Source: Candidatus Poseidonia sp.
GTDB lineage: Archaea; Thermoplasmatota; Poseidoniia; Poseidoniales; Poseidoniaceae
Direction of reading: 5' to 3'
Length of the DNA stretch: 33,799 nt
NCBI GenBank assembly: GCA_023254365.1
Contig: JALRLQ010000008.1
Coordinates: 1 to 33,799, forward strand
Below, piece by piece: positions 26,280-33,726 of this stretch; the stretch's first letter is position 1; each line of letters starts with the position of its first letter. A model generated the notes under the pieces. That model was not told the origin of the DNA. It saw only the letters and a program-made list of their open reading frames with translations, and made no database searches. The position numbers and the translations under genes were made by a program.

Positions 26280-27107
26280 ATGACGGAAACGGAGGCGCCC
26301 ATCCGAGGTATGCCTCGTAAAGCAAGGATCCACCAAGTGATCTTTGAAGCGGACACCCCGGCTGGGAAATTTTTTGATGTTGCCTTGCTGTTGGCCATCC
26401 TCACTTCCATCGTCACGGTTTCCCTTGAATCGGTGTCGTCAATTGATGCGGCCTACCATGACACCCTCAAAGCTATTGAATGGGCCATCACCTTGCTCTT
26501 TACCGTAGAATATGCACTTCGTTTGTACTCTACAGAGCAATCGAAAAAGTACGCCACATCGTTCTATGGCATCGTTGATTTGATGGCCATTGTTCCGACG
26601 TACCTCAGTCTAATCTTTGCAGGAGCACAGAGTTTGTTGGTCATCCGTGCTCTTCGTTTGCTTCGTATTTTCAGGGTGCTCAAGTTGGGGCGGTACATCC
26701 GAGAAGCCAATGTGCTGGGCCAAGCCATTGTCCAATCCAGGACGCGAATCATCATATTCCTCTTTGTTATCACCGTTTTGGGCTTTATCTCTGGAGCGTT
26801 TATGTACCTCATTGAGGGCCCGGCTAACGGCTTCACATCCATCCCTCAAAGCGTCTACTGGTCGCTTACAACCATCACCGGAACTGGCTATGGCGACACG
26901 GTGCCGCTTACGCCTGCTGGGAAGATGCTGGCGGTGTTCATGATGGTGTTGGGCTACAGCCTCATCATCGTCCCGACCGGTATTCTATCGTCTGAATTGA
27001 TTCGTATGAGCGATTTCAACACACGTACCTGTCAATCGTGTTCAAAGGAAGGGCATGATGCTGACGCAAAACACTGCAAGCACTGTGGTGAACCGTTGAA
27101 GTCTTAG
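26280..27107 (+). CDS. Voltage-gated-type K+ channel with C-terminal zinc ribbon
   Basis: A 275-residue six-helix cation channel subunit. S4 carries Arg at 123, 126, 129 and 132 at every third position (RALRLLRIFR), as in voltage sensors. The pore loop has TITGTGYGD at about 198-206, the K+ selectivity filter with Thr in place of the usual Val. After S6 a short tail holds CQSC (251, 254) and CKHC (266, 269), a four-Cys zinc ribbon. ATG 26280 follows a purine-rich leader and is the only sensible start. It overlaps the stop of the converging MoeB-rhodanese gene by four bases. Expected to act as a tetramer in the cell membrane. Confidence 0.92.
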   Translation: MTETEAPIRGMPRKARIHQVIFEADTPAGKFFDVALLLAILTSIVTVSLESVSSIDAAYHDTLKAIEWAITLLFTVEYALRLYSTEQSKKYATSFYGIVDLMAIVPTYLSLIFAGAQSLLVIRALRLLRIFRVLKLGRYIREANVLGQAIVQSRTRIIIFLFVITVLGFISGAFMYLIEGPANGFTSIPQSVYWSLTTITGTGYGDTVPLTPAGKMLAVFMMVLGYSLIIVPTGILSSELIRMSDFNTRTCQSCSKEGHDADAKHCKHCGEPLKS

Positions 27108-28273
27108 TTCACGATATCTTGAGGGGCAGCAGCGTTCCACGCCAAGATACCACCGTCAAGGTTGAACAAGCGATCAGCCGGCCAACCCGATTGAATGAGT
27201 TCCATGGCCGCTAATTGAGATCGCATGCCGGATTTGCAGTGAATCAAAATGTCCCTGTCGTTCGGTAACTGGTCAAGAACGGTGAGAACATCGGTGTGCG
27301 GGACGTGGAGGTCAACGCTTTTGATTCGAGCCTGGTCGTGCTCCATGTGGGAACGAACATCGATGAGGAAGGGGTTCCAACCCTGGGCCTTTCGTTCCAA
27401 GACTTCAACCACGGACACATGATGGTACATAGTGGAAGGGTTTCCGGGTGGGGATATTTGTTCTTCCGATTCCGTGACAAGTGGGGAAGGAAGGCCACAC
27501 CATGCCTCATCGGACAACATGGAGGCGACCTGCGACAAATCCTCAACCGGCATTCGCCCCGGCTGACGCTCAAACCGCAGCGTGTCAAACCTCATCTTGA
27601 TGGCGTCGTACACCAGAAGGGCACCGCTGAGCGCAGGCTCAAAACCGAGCAAGAGTTTGATGGCTTCCGTGGCCTGAAGAACACCGATAACGCCGGGTAA
27701 AACGCCGAACACGCCTGCATCAGCGCACGAGGGAACGGCTTCTGGAGGAGGGGGTTCAGGAAACAAATCCCTGTAACTCGGTCCACCGTTGTGATTGAAC
27801 AGAGAAACCTGACCTTCAAAACGAAACACAGAGCCATAGACCCAAGGAATGCCGAGCAGCGAACACGCATCATCGATGAGGTAACGCGTGGGAAGGTTGT
27901 CGGTTCCATCAATGACGATGTCCCACCCTTCAAGCAAGCCCAATGCGTTGCCGGGGTGCAAACGTTCAGCATAGGTTTCCACCATCACACCGGCGTCCAA
28001 GGCGTTCAGGGTGGCTTTGGCGGAATCCACTTTTCGAGAACCAACATCGTCGGTGGCGTGGAGAATCTGCCGTTGAAGGTTGCTCAAATCCACCCGGTCG
28101 TCGTCCACCAGGCCAAGTCGCCCCACGCCCGCTGCAGCGAGGTACAACGCTGCCGGAGAACCGAGACCACCTGCGCCAATGATGAGAACCGACGCTTCAT
28201 TCAACCGTTGTTGGCCCTCGAGACCGACATCGGGTAAGGTGATGTGACGTGCGTGGCGTGCGACATCGACCAT
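27104..28273 (-). CDS. MoeB/ThiF-type adenylyltransferase with rhodanese domain
   Basis: A 389-residue E1-like enzyme that adenylates the C-terminal Gly of a ubiquitin-fold sulfur carrier (MoaD, ThiS or an archaeal SAMP) and then sulfurates it. The ATP-binding Rossmann motif GAGGLGSP is at 33-40, and the conserved Cys (SCADAGVFGVLPG) at 183. A C-terminal rhodanese domain begins near 280, with its persulfide loop HCKSGMRS (Cys346). The two zinc-binding CxxC motifs typical of MoeB/UBA4 are missing: the first position reads SYRD (166-169) and the second is absent. This places it with zinc-less MoeZ-like or TtuC-like proteins. It follows trxB by 39 bases, so they are probably cotranscribed. Confidence 0.9.
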   Translation of the reverse strand: MVDVARHARHITLPDVGLEGQQRLNEASVLIIGAGGLGSPAALYLAAAGVGRLGLVDDDRVDLSNLQRQILHATDDVGSRKVDSAKATLNALDAGVMVETYAERLHPGNALGLLEGWDIVIDGTDNLPTRYLIDDACSLLGIPWVYGSVFRFEGQVSLFNHNGGPSYRDLFPEPPPPEAVPSCADAGVFGVLPGVIGVLQATEAIKLLLGFEPALSGALLVYDAIKMRFDTLRFERQPGRMPVEDLSQVASMLSDEAWCGLPSPLVTESEEQISPPGNPSTMYHHVSVVEVLERKAQGWNPFLIDVRSHMEHDQARIKSVDLHVPHTDVLTVLDQLPNDRDILIHCKSGMRSQLAAMELIQSGWPADRLFNLDGGILAWNAAAPQDIVN

Positions 28274-28312
28274 GCTATGGCCACGAACCTCCCCTCCATG
28301 AAGGAAACGGCT

Positions 28313-29242
28313 TCAATGGACGTTCTCTTCGAGCCACTTTTCAACATCGATCGCCGCAGAACATCCCATACCGGCAGCGGTGATGGCTTGCTTGTAGCGC
28401 GTGTCGACGACATCACCTGCCGCAAAGACACCGGGCACCGAGGTCATGGTGTGTTCCTTGTGAATGAGGTAGCCGTTCTCGTCGGTGTCCACCTGTCCGC
28501 CGAGGAAGTCGGTGATGGGGGTGTGGCCAATGGCGATGAACGCCCCCGTCGCTTCGATGGTTTCGGTGCTCCCGTCCTGGGTGTTCTCAAGGACGGCGCC
28601 CGAGAGGCCTTTGTCATCGGAAAGCCATTCCTTGATTTGACGGAAGGTTCGAATTTCGATCTTTGGATGGTTGGCTGCACGCTCGTACATGATGGTCGAT
28701 GCTTTGAACACGTCACGGCGATGGATGAGGGTGACTTTGCTGGCGAATCGGGTCAGGAAGGTGGCTTCTTCGCAGGCTGAATCTCCACCGCCAATCACCA
28801 GCACGTGCTCGTCCCGGAAGAAGGCCCCGTCACAGGTCGCACAGGTGGAGATCCCACGGCCTTTTTGTTCGGCCTCACCGGGTGCATCCAACCACAAGGA
28901 TTCGGCACCCGTGCAAACGATGATGGAATGGGTAAGGAAGGTCTCGCCCTCAACCATCACTTTGAATGGGCGCTGGGAAAGGTCAACCTCGTCGACGTTT
29001 CGGTCCTGCACTTCAAGACCGAATCGCTCCGCCTGTTCACGAAGTTGCATCATCATCTCCGGACCGCCGATGCCTTCTGGATAACCGGGGAAGTTCTCGA
29101 TGTCGCTCGTCAGCATCAACTGCCCTCCAGACATGTAACCTGCGAACATCAGTGGATTGAGCATGGCTCTGCCGGTGTAGAGGCCAGCGGTGTATCCTGC
29201 TGGGCCTGAACCGATGATGATGACGTTGCGAATGTCCGACAT
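28313..29242 (-). CDS. trxB: Thioredoxin reductase
   Basis: A 309-residue FAD- and pyridine-nucleotide-dependent disulfide reductase of the low-molecular-weight type. The FAD motif GSGPAG is at 11-16, the redox pair CATC at 134-137 (TCATCDGAF), the NAD(P)H-binding GGGDSA at 151-156 with HRRDVFKAS further on (typical of NADPH use), and the C-terminal FAD motif GVFAAGDV. Length is standard. ATG 29242 gives the usual N-terminus; the frame is open to 29347. It could recycle a cytosolic thioredoxin; no thioredoxin gene is adjacent, although a thioredoxin-fold lipoprotein lies at 8388. Confidence 0.95.
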   Translation of the reverse strand: MSDIRNVIIIGSGPAGYTAGLYTGRAMLNPLMFAGYMSGGQLMLTSDIENFPGYPEGIGGPEMMMQLREQAERFGLEVQDRNVDEVDLSQRPFKVMVEGETFLTHSIIVCTGAESLWLDAPGEAEQKGRGISTCATCDGAFFRDEHVLVIGGGDSACEEATFLTRFASKVTLIHRRDVFKASTIMYERAANHPKIEIRTFRQIKEWLSDDKGLSGAVLENTQDGSTETIEATGAFIAIGHTPITDFLGGQVDTDENGYLIHKEHTMTSVPGVFAAGDVVDTRYKQAITAAGMGCSAAIDVEKWLEENVH

Positions 29243-29345
29243 GTTGCTTCCCAATCGCCGGTGAAGAACGGGGGTGTTTGAAGATTCGCCCCTCTTCTCC
29301 AACCGATGGAGAAAGGCATACAACCCGAACGCTTCACCCTCGCTC

Positions 29346-30023
29346 ATGGACTCTCAACTGATGGCGGCGCTTGGAATGGGCGTGTATGTCATGGTGGTGT
29401 TGTACGCCACAAAAATACCGTACGGCATGATGACCTCTCGAGGGATGGAACACATCCGTGCGGTGTATTACAACCGCAAAATCGTCCACATGTTTGCGGG
29501 CGGTGTGGGTTCACTCAGCGTCCCGTTTCTGTTCACCGATGTGTGGTACCCCATGGTCTGCGGCATTCTGTTGACGGCTCTCCTGTATGCCTCCCATCGC
29601 GCAGGGATCGTGATGCACTGGTTCCAAACGGACCAAAACCAGAACGACGTCAAGTTTGGTTTGATGTGGTGGATGTCCATCTCGCTCATTTGGTGGTTGG
29701 TTGATGACCCTTGGTTGGCCATCGTGCCCTCCCTGTTCATGGCCTTTGGTGACGGCGTGACCGGTGTGGTACGCAACGCCGTGGTTCGGCAACGCTCGAA
29801 AAGCCCCATTGGCAACGTCTTCATGTTCATCGTCAGCGCCCCGCTCGGATGGTTTGCAGCCAAGGCTGGCGACCCGAGCATCCCGGTGTGGGGATTGCTC
29901 TCAGCCACCGTTGCAACCTTCGTTGAACGTTACGAGTTTGGCCCTGTTGACGACAACATTCTGATCACGGTGTGTGCCACGGTGGTTCTTCTCATCGGCG
30001 TTCAGGTTGGCCCTCTTCTTTGA
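29346..30023 (+). CDS. Dolichol/phytol kinase-like membrane protein
   Basis: A 225-residue protein with about seven hydrophobic helices. Motifs of the CTP-dependent polyprenol kinase family (Sec59, Dgk1, VTE5) are present: RKIVHMFAGG at about 44-53, GDGVTG at 135-140 and KSPIGN at 152-157, the last corresponding to the usual K(S/T)xEGS. It probably phosphorylates a long-chain isoprenoid alcohol, such as dolichol or geranylgeraniol, for lipid or glycan carrier recycling. The Glu of the EG motif is Ile here, so activity is not certain. ATG 29346 was chosen; an earlier in-frame start at 29274 would overlap the divergent trxB leader. Confidence 0.7.
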   Translation: MDSQLMAALGMGVYVMVVLYATKIPYGMMTSRGMEHIRAVYYNRKIVHMFAGGVGSLSVPFLFTDVWYPMVCGILLTALLYASHRAGIVMHWFQTDQNQNDVKFGLMWWMSISLIWWLVDDPWLAIVPSLFMAFGDGVTGVVRNAVVRQRSKSPIGNVFMFIVSAPLGWFAAKAGDPSIPVWGLLSATVATFVERYEFGPVDDNILITVCATVVLLIGVQVGPLL

Positions 30024-30024
30024 C

Positions 30025-30081
30025 AAGCGGCCGAAGGGCCCTCACGCCTTGAGGACCTGCTGAAAAAGCGTGAGGCCGCTT
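30025..30081. terminator. Long inverted repeat between convergent genes
   Basis: Arms AAGCGG (30025-30030) and CCGCTT (30076-30081) enclose a second pair, CCTCACGC (30040-30047) with GCGTGAGG (30068-30075). Together these give a 14-bp stem with a one-sided bulge and a loop of about 20 bases. It fills the gap between the TGA at 30021 and the opposing TAA at 30082-30080. The arrangement fits a bidirectional 3'-end structure. Classic archaeal terminators are U-tracts without a required hairpin, so function is inference. Confidence 0.5.
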
Positions 30082-30424
30082 ACTGCCCGATGAGTTGATA
30101 GTCATCGCTGAGCGGTGTTGCGCCGGTTTCCACGTGGATGATTTTCCCATCTTGGAAGCGGTAGAACGCAAGCACGGCCTCAGACGTTGAACCGTTGGCA
30201 AAATGAGCAATGGAATGACCAACACCGACCTCGTCGTTTTCAAACAAGATGCGATGGGACTCGGTGCGGACTGCGCCGGTGCCGGCGAAGGCCATGATAT
30301 CGCCCTTGGTCATCACGGCTCCACCGACATGTGGGTAGAACTTGCAGTCATCGTGAATGACAGCATCAAGTTGTTCTTTATCTCCGGATTCGAAGGCTGC
30401 TTCGTATTTCGCAAGAATGCTCAT
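30080..30424 (-). CDS. SnoaL/NTF2-like protein
   Basis: A 114-residue single-domain protein with the order expected of the SnoaL-like cone fold: an N-terminal helix pair (YEAAFESGDKEQLDAVIHDDC), a short helix (MTKGDIMAFAG), then four beta strands ending in DGKIIHVETG. Family members range from small-molecule isomerases to ligand-binding proteins of unknown role. No catalytic residue can be assigned. ATG 30424 was chosen; upstream Met codons at 30442 and 30448 are possible. It is divergent from the saccharopine dehydrogenase-like gene. Confidence 0.75.
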   Translation of the reverse strand: MSILAKYEAAFESGDKEQLDAVIHDDCKFYPHVGGAVMTKGDIMAFAGTGAVRTESHRILFENDEVGVGHSIAHFANGSTSEAVLAFYRFQDGKIIHVETGATPLSDDYQLIGQ

Positions 30425-30503
30425 GCGCCAACGTGCACCCATCACCACATAATGACTTCCACCATAGACGATGGAACAACGGAGCGAGTAGGAACCTTTG
30501 AGA

Positions 30504-30528
30504 CATGGAGCAGCAACGTTGCTCCATG
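30504..30528. promoter_or_regulatory. Dyad symmetry covering the start of the saccharopine dehydrogenase-like gene
   Basis: CATGGAGC (30504-30511) is mirrored by GCTCCATG (30521-30528). Between them the perfect 12-base palindrome AGCAACGTTGCT lies nested. Both candidate start codons (30505 and 30526) are inside the arms. It could be a protein-binding operator or an mRNA hairpin that masks the start; chance is possible. Confidence 0.4.
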
Positions 30529-31521
30529 AGGATTCACTGTTTGGGCGGGGGCTTGGTTGGTTCCTTCGTGACCCGGAAACTCCACGAGGCTGGACACGAC
30601 GTGCATCTCTACGATGTCGTCCCTCGAACCACTGCGGCTACCTTCCATCTCGAGGACGCGATGGCCGCCGATCACAGCGAAGCGGACTTCGTGGTCAACA
30701 TGGTGCCGGGTTCCATCGGGCACGAAGTGCTCAGAGGCTTGTATGCTGCTGGCCATCGCATCGTGGACCTCTCCTTTAGCGAGACCACACCCGACACGCT
30801 CGGTGCAGGCCCTGGAACGGTGCTGTGGGACGTGGGCATTGCCCCGGGATTGTCCAACATGCTGGTGGCGTTGGCCTCGAGGGAGTTCGGCCATCTCGAT
30901 GCCGTTACCATCAAGGTCGGTGGAAACCCTGCAGAACCGGACAACGAGTGGTCCTACATGGCGCCGTTTTCTCCTCACGATGTGATTGCAGAGTACACGC
31001 GCCCTGCCCGTGTCGTCCGCAACGGTTCCCCCACCGTGGTCCCTGCCATGAGCGACCTTCACGTGATCGATGCAAATGGACGAAGCATGGAGGCTTTTCT
31101 CACCGACGGTCTTCGTTCACTCATCAATGTCCCCGCTTCGTCCATGGGGGAATACACGGTTCGCTGGCCGGGCCATATTCAACGCTACCAGCAAAGCAGC
31201 CAAACGCCCGATGAATTGGTTGATGCATGGCGCTTTGACGCGACTCGTGCCGAATTCACGTGGATGGAGGTGCGTGTTCAAACAGGAGACGTCGAGGTGG
31301 TGTGGGCCGTTGAAGACCACGGTCGCGAAGGGGACTCGAGCATGGCACGCACCACCGGCCTTGTCACCTATGCATGCGTTGAAGCCTGGTGCAAACAGGC
31401 CTTGTTTAGCGAAGGCATTCATCCACCAGAGGCCTTGCCAACCAACACGATTCAGGATGTTCTTGATGTCCTCCAACACGAAGGCGTGTCCATTTCACGC
31501 CAACAACACGTGGCGCCGTAG
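30526..31521 (+). CDS. Saccharopine dehydrogenase-like oxidoreductase
   Basis: A 331-residue NAD(P)-dependent protein. The N-terminal Rossmann motif is GGGLVGSFV, followed by LYDVV at the end of the second strand. The central signature VDLSFSETTPD ... VGIAPGLSNML is characteristic of saccharopine dehydrogenase-like proteins, including archaeal homologues of unknown substrate. The remainder forms the substrate domain. It may act in lysine or polyamine metabolism, but no other pathway gene is in the window. ATG 30526 places the Rossmann fold right at the N-terminus; ATG 30505 adds seven residues. A dyad symmetry covers both starts. Confidence 0.82.
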   Translation: MRIHCLGGGLVGSFVTRKLHEAGHDVHLYDVVPRTTAATFHLEDAMAADHSEADFVVNMVPGSIGHEVLRGLYAAGHRIVDLSFSETTPDTLGAGPGTVLWDVGIAPGLSNMLVALASREFGHLDAVTIKVGGNPAEPDNEWSYMAPFSPHDVIAEYTRPARVVRNGSPTVVPAMSDLHVIDANGRSMEAFLTDGLRSLINVPASSMGEYTVRWPGHIQRYQQSSQTPDELVDAWRFDATRAEFTWMEVRVQTGDVEVVWAVEDHGREGDSSMARTTGLVTYACVEAWCKQALFSEGIHPPEALPTNTIQDVLDVLQHEGVSISRQQHVAP

Positions 31522-31532
31522 TCTGTGAATCC

Positions 31533-32231
31533 CTACTTGACTTCCCAATCAGGGTAGTAGATCTTCGTGTGCTTCATCGCCGTGTCCACATCATAACCTT
31601 GGTGCAGAAGGTTCTGATAGTAATCCAAGGCTTCGGGGCGCAAACCAGAAGCTTGACCTCCGTACCCACCTTGCTGCACGGTCTGAGGTGGAGTGAAAAA
31701 TTGGTTCTGAGGTTGTCCAGGTTGTTGCATGCCCATGGGTTGCTGCACCAACATGATTTGGCTTGGTCCACCCGAGGGACCCATGACCAACCCGATGATG
31801 AGCAACACAAGGCCACCAAAACAGCAAACACCGCCACATATCATCACGAGGCCGTCGGTACCGATGTCGTCCTCGCTGACCAAAACGATAGCGGAGGCGG
31901 ACTCGACCCGATAGGTGCCCTCGTCAGAAATCAATGCTTCTCCAAGGTAGGTGTAAGAATCCGTGTTCCAAGTTGAATCGCAATCTCGTTCAAAGTATTC
32001 GTAGGTTTCATCGTGAATACTGACATCCACGCTCGCACAGTCCACGACCCCTTTGGCGTACACGCCAATCAGCGTCGTTGAGCCATCGAAGACGAATTCG
32101 GCCGATTCGGTGTTGTCGTGGATGATGGAATCTGACGGGTCAAAACTCAACCCGTTTGCCAAGCCCACCACGCCAGCGAAGACGCCCAACACCATGACGA
32201 TGCATCCAGCAATCACGAGTTCTCTCTTCAT
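31533..32231 (-). CDS. Small membrane protein with Gln/Pro-rich cytoplasmic tail
   Basis: A 232-residue protein of unknown function. A hydrophobic N-terminal segment (about 5-27) is followed by an extracellular domain of about 95 residues with two Cys. A second helix at about 127-150 contains CGGVCCFGG. The cytoplasmic tail is rich in Gln, Pro and Met, then ends in a short helical motif (LDYYQNLLHQGYDVDTAM ... YYPDW) reminiscent of small C-terminal SHOCT-like modules. ATG 32231 follows GAGG closely; the TTG three codons earlier is less likely. A TATA-like element sits about 30 bases upstream. Confidence 0.75.
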   Translation of the reverse strand: MKRELVIAGCIVMVLGVFAGVVGLANGLSFDPSDSIIHDNTESAEFVFDGSTTLIGVYAKGVVDCASVDVSIHDETYEYFERDCDSTWNTDSYTYLGEALISDEGTYRVESASAIVLVSEDDIGTDGLVMICGGVCCFGGLVLLIIGLVMGPSGGPSQIMLVQQPMGMQQPGQPQNQFFTPPQTVQQGGYGGQASGLRPEALDYYQNLLHQGYDVDTAMKHTKIYYPDWEVK

Positions 32232-32260
32232 GAGCCTCAATCTCCCACATTGAAGATTGC

Positions 32261-32271
32261 ACTTAATTAAA
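32261..32271 (-). promoter_or_regulatory. Probable archaeal TATA box for the small membrane protein gene
   Basis: The minus strand reads ATTTAATTAAG here, the only A/T-rich block in the 32232-32279 gap. It lies 30-40 bases before ATG 32231, which would place the transcription start about ten bases before the start codon. This suggests the gene has its own promoter and is not simply the tail of the flavin operon. Confidence 0.5.
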
Positions 32272-32279
32272 TCGGAGCG

Positions 32280-32669
32280 TCAGTGGTCAAGCACGGCGCG
32301 CATGGCGGCCCGAGCGTGGGGCTCAAGCCTCGGTTCGATGTGATGAGGTTCTGCACCCGGGCCAATGATTCCGAGACCAATCGGCTTGTCGTGCTTGAGT
32401 TGTAAGTCAACGATGGACTTGATGACAGCTTGCCCCATCGCCAATCCGTGTTGGGTTTCTCCCTTTTCGATGATCCCCAGACATGCTGCTGCATCGTGAG
32501 AAGGCAATAAACGATCGAGCGCCAACGGGACTTCCATCGACCCGGGAACCCAAACAACCTCACCGACGGTAAGCCCGTGTTGAGCGGCTTCATCGGTTGC
32601 AAAGGCGAGCATGCGCCCAACCTCGTCCTTGTGAAAAGAACCGCAGACCAACGCTACTCGTTTCGCCAT
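32280..32669 (-). CDS. ribH: 6,7-dimethyl-8-ribityllumazine synthase
   Basis: A 129-residue enzyme that condenses ribitylaminouracil with dihydroxybutanone phosphate to form the lumazine precursor of riboflavin. Family motifs: VPGSMEVPLAL at about 41-51 and GIIEKGETQHG at about 65-75 (the GxxIxGxTxH element containing the catalytic His), then PIGLGIIGPG. It is shorter than the usual 140-160 residues, as in several archaeal forms. GGAGGTG lies seven bases before ATG 32669. The gene overlaps the end of ribE by 16 bases, so the two are translationally coupled. Confidence 0.93.
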   Translation of the reverse strand: MAKRVALVCGSFHKDEVGRMLAFATDEAAQHGLTVGEVVWVPGSMEVPLALDRLLPSHDAAACLGIIEKGETQHGLAMGQAVIKSIVDLQLKHDKPIGLGIIGPGAEPHHIEPRLEPHARAAMRAVLDH

Positions 32670-33283
32670 GCTACGCCACCTCCGTTCTCCTGTTTCATCA
32701 TTCGCTCAACCGTGGCGACGATGGTTTGCGTCATCGAATCGATTTCGATATTGACCATATCATCCACCTGAAGGTTGGAGAAGGTCGTCAATCGAAGCGT
32801 CTCGGGAATCAGATGAATACCAAACCGTGTATCGGTCACTTGCCCCACCGTGAGGGAGGCACCGTTCAAGCCAATGTAGCCCTTCTCGTGAATGAATTTC
32901 ATCAACTCGGCAGGAGCATCGACCATCAAATCAACACCTTCGCCGACCTCGGTTCGCTCAACAACAGTACCCTGGCCCATGATGTGACCGGAAAGCAGGT
33001 GGCCGCCAAGTTCGTCGCCAAGTTGAAGCGAACGTTCGACGTTCACTTCACTCCCTTCAACCAGAGAGAAGAGGTTCGTTCGACCGAGGGTTTCGGGAAT
33101 CACCTCAAATTTAACTCGAGGGCCTTCAATGTCGGTGGCTGTAAGACAAACCCCGTTGATGGCGACGCTCGCTCCTCGTTGCAGATCGGTGGTGTCTGGA
33201 AGTTCAATATCAAAGGTCAACACCTGGTCGCCCTTTTCTATAGAATGAATGGTTCCCCTTCCTTGAACGATGCCTGTGAACAC
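32654..33283 (-). CDS. ribE: Riboflavin synthase, bacterial type (alpha chain)
   Basis: A 209-residue enzyme that dismutates two lumazine molecules to riboflavin and ribitylaminouracil. It shows the internal duplication of the trimeric bacterial/eukaryotic type: MFTGIVQGRGTI at the N-terminus and GHIMGQGTV about 95 residues later, each with a matching NG(V/A)SLT or NGVCLT element. Most archaea instead use a pentameric enzyme related to lumazine synthase, so this is probably a bacterial-derived gene. The GTG at 33283 gives the near-universal MFTGI start and has GGGGG seven bases upstream. An in-frame TTG at 33289 would overlap the ribL stop. Confidence 0.94.
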   Translation of the reverse strand: MFTGIVQGRGTIHSIEKGDQVLTFDIELPDTTDLQRGASVAINGVCLTATDIEGPRVKFEVIPETLGRTNLFSLVEGSEVNVERSLQLGDELGGHLLSGHIMGQGTVVERTEVGEGVDLMVDAPAELMKFIHEKGYIGLNGASLTVGQVTDTRFGIHLIPETLRLTTFSNLQVDDMVNIEIDSMTQTIVATVERMMKQENGGGVAWRNE

Positions 33284-33285
33284 CT

Positions 33286-33726
33286 TCAAACCCCCTTCTT
33301 TTCAGCACGCTCAAGAATTCGAGCAATGATTTTTCGCGTACCATCGAGGTCATCGCTGAGTCCTTCGACACGCACGACATCAATGGAGTCAAAACCCCGC
33401 TCTGCGAGTGCTTTCCGAATGTTGTCCTCTGCGTGTTCTTGGTCATAGCCGAGGGCGATCACATCGGGTTGAATGACAGGAAGAATGTCGAAAATAGGGA
33501 CGTCCGGAGGGTTTCCAATCACCACCTCATCAACGGGTTTGAGACCGGCAACCATGCGTCGGCGAAGGTCTTGGTTGGTCACAGGTTCATGCTTTCGTTG
33601 CCGTACTGTGTCGTCATGGGCGACCACCACCGTCAAGTGGGTGCCAAGCGCTTTGGCCTGTTCCAGGTAGTGGAGGTGCCCAGCGTGGAGCAAGTCGAAC
33701 ACGCCAACGGCCATGATTCGTTTCAT
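33286..33726 (-). CDS. ribL: Archaeal FAD synthetase (cytidylyltransferase-like)
   Basis: A 146-residue nucleotidyltransferase that adenylates FMN to FAD. The HxGH motif (HAGH, 14-17) and the flanking GVFDLLHAGHLHYL match the archaeal RibL family, as does the GTRKII element near the C-terminus that replaces the bacterial ISSTxI. Glycerol-3-phosphate cytidylyltransferases have a similar fold, but position directly before ribE and ribH supports RibL. ATG 33726 has GAGGTG five bases upstream and overlaps the stop of a gene entering from the right (ATGA). Confidence 0.9.
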   Translation of the reverse strand: MKRIMAVGVFDLLHAGHLHYLEQAKALGTHLTVVVAHDDTVRQRKHEPVTNQDLRRRMVAGLKPVDEVVIGNPPDVPIFDILPVIQPDVIALGYDQEHAEDNIRKALAERGFDSIDVVRVEGLSDDLDGTRKIIARILERAEKKGV

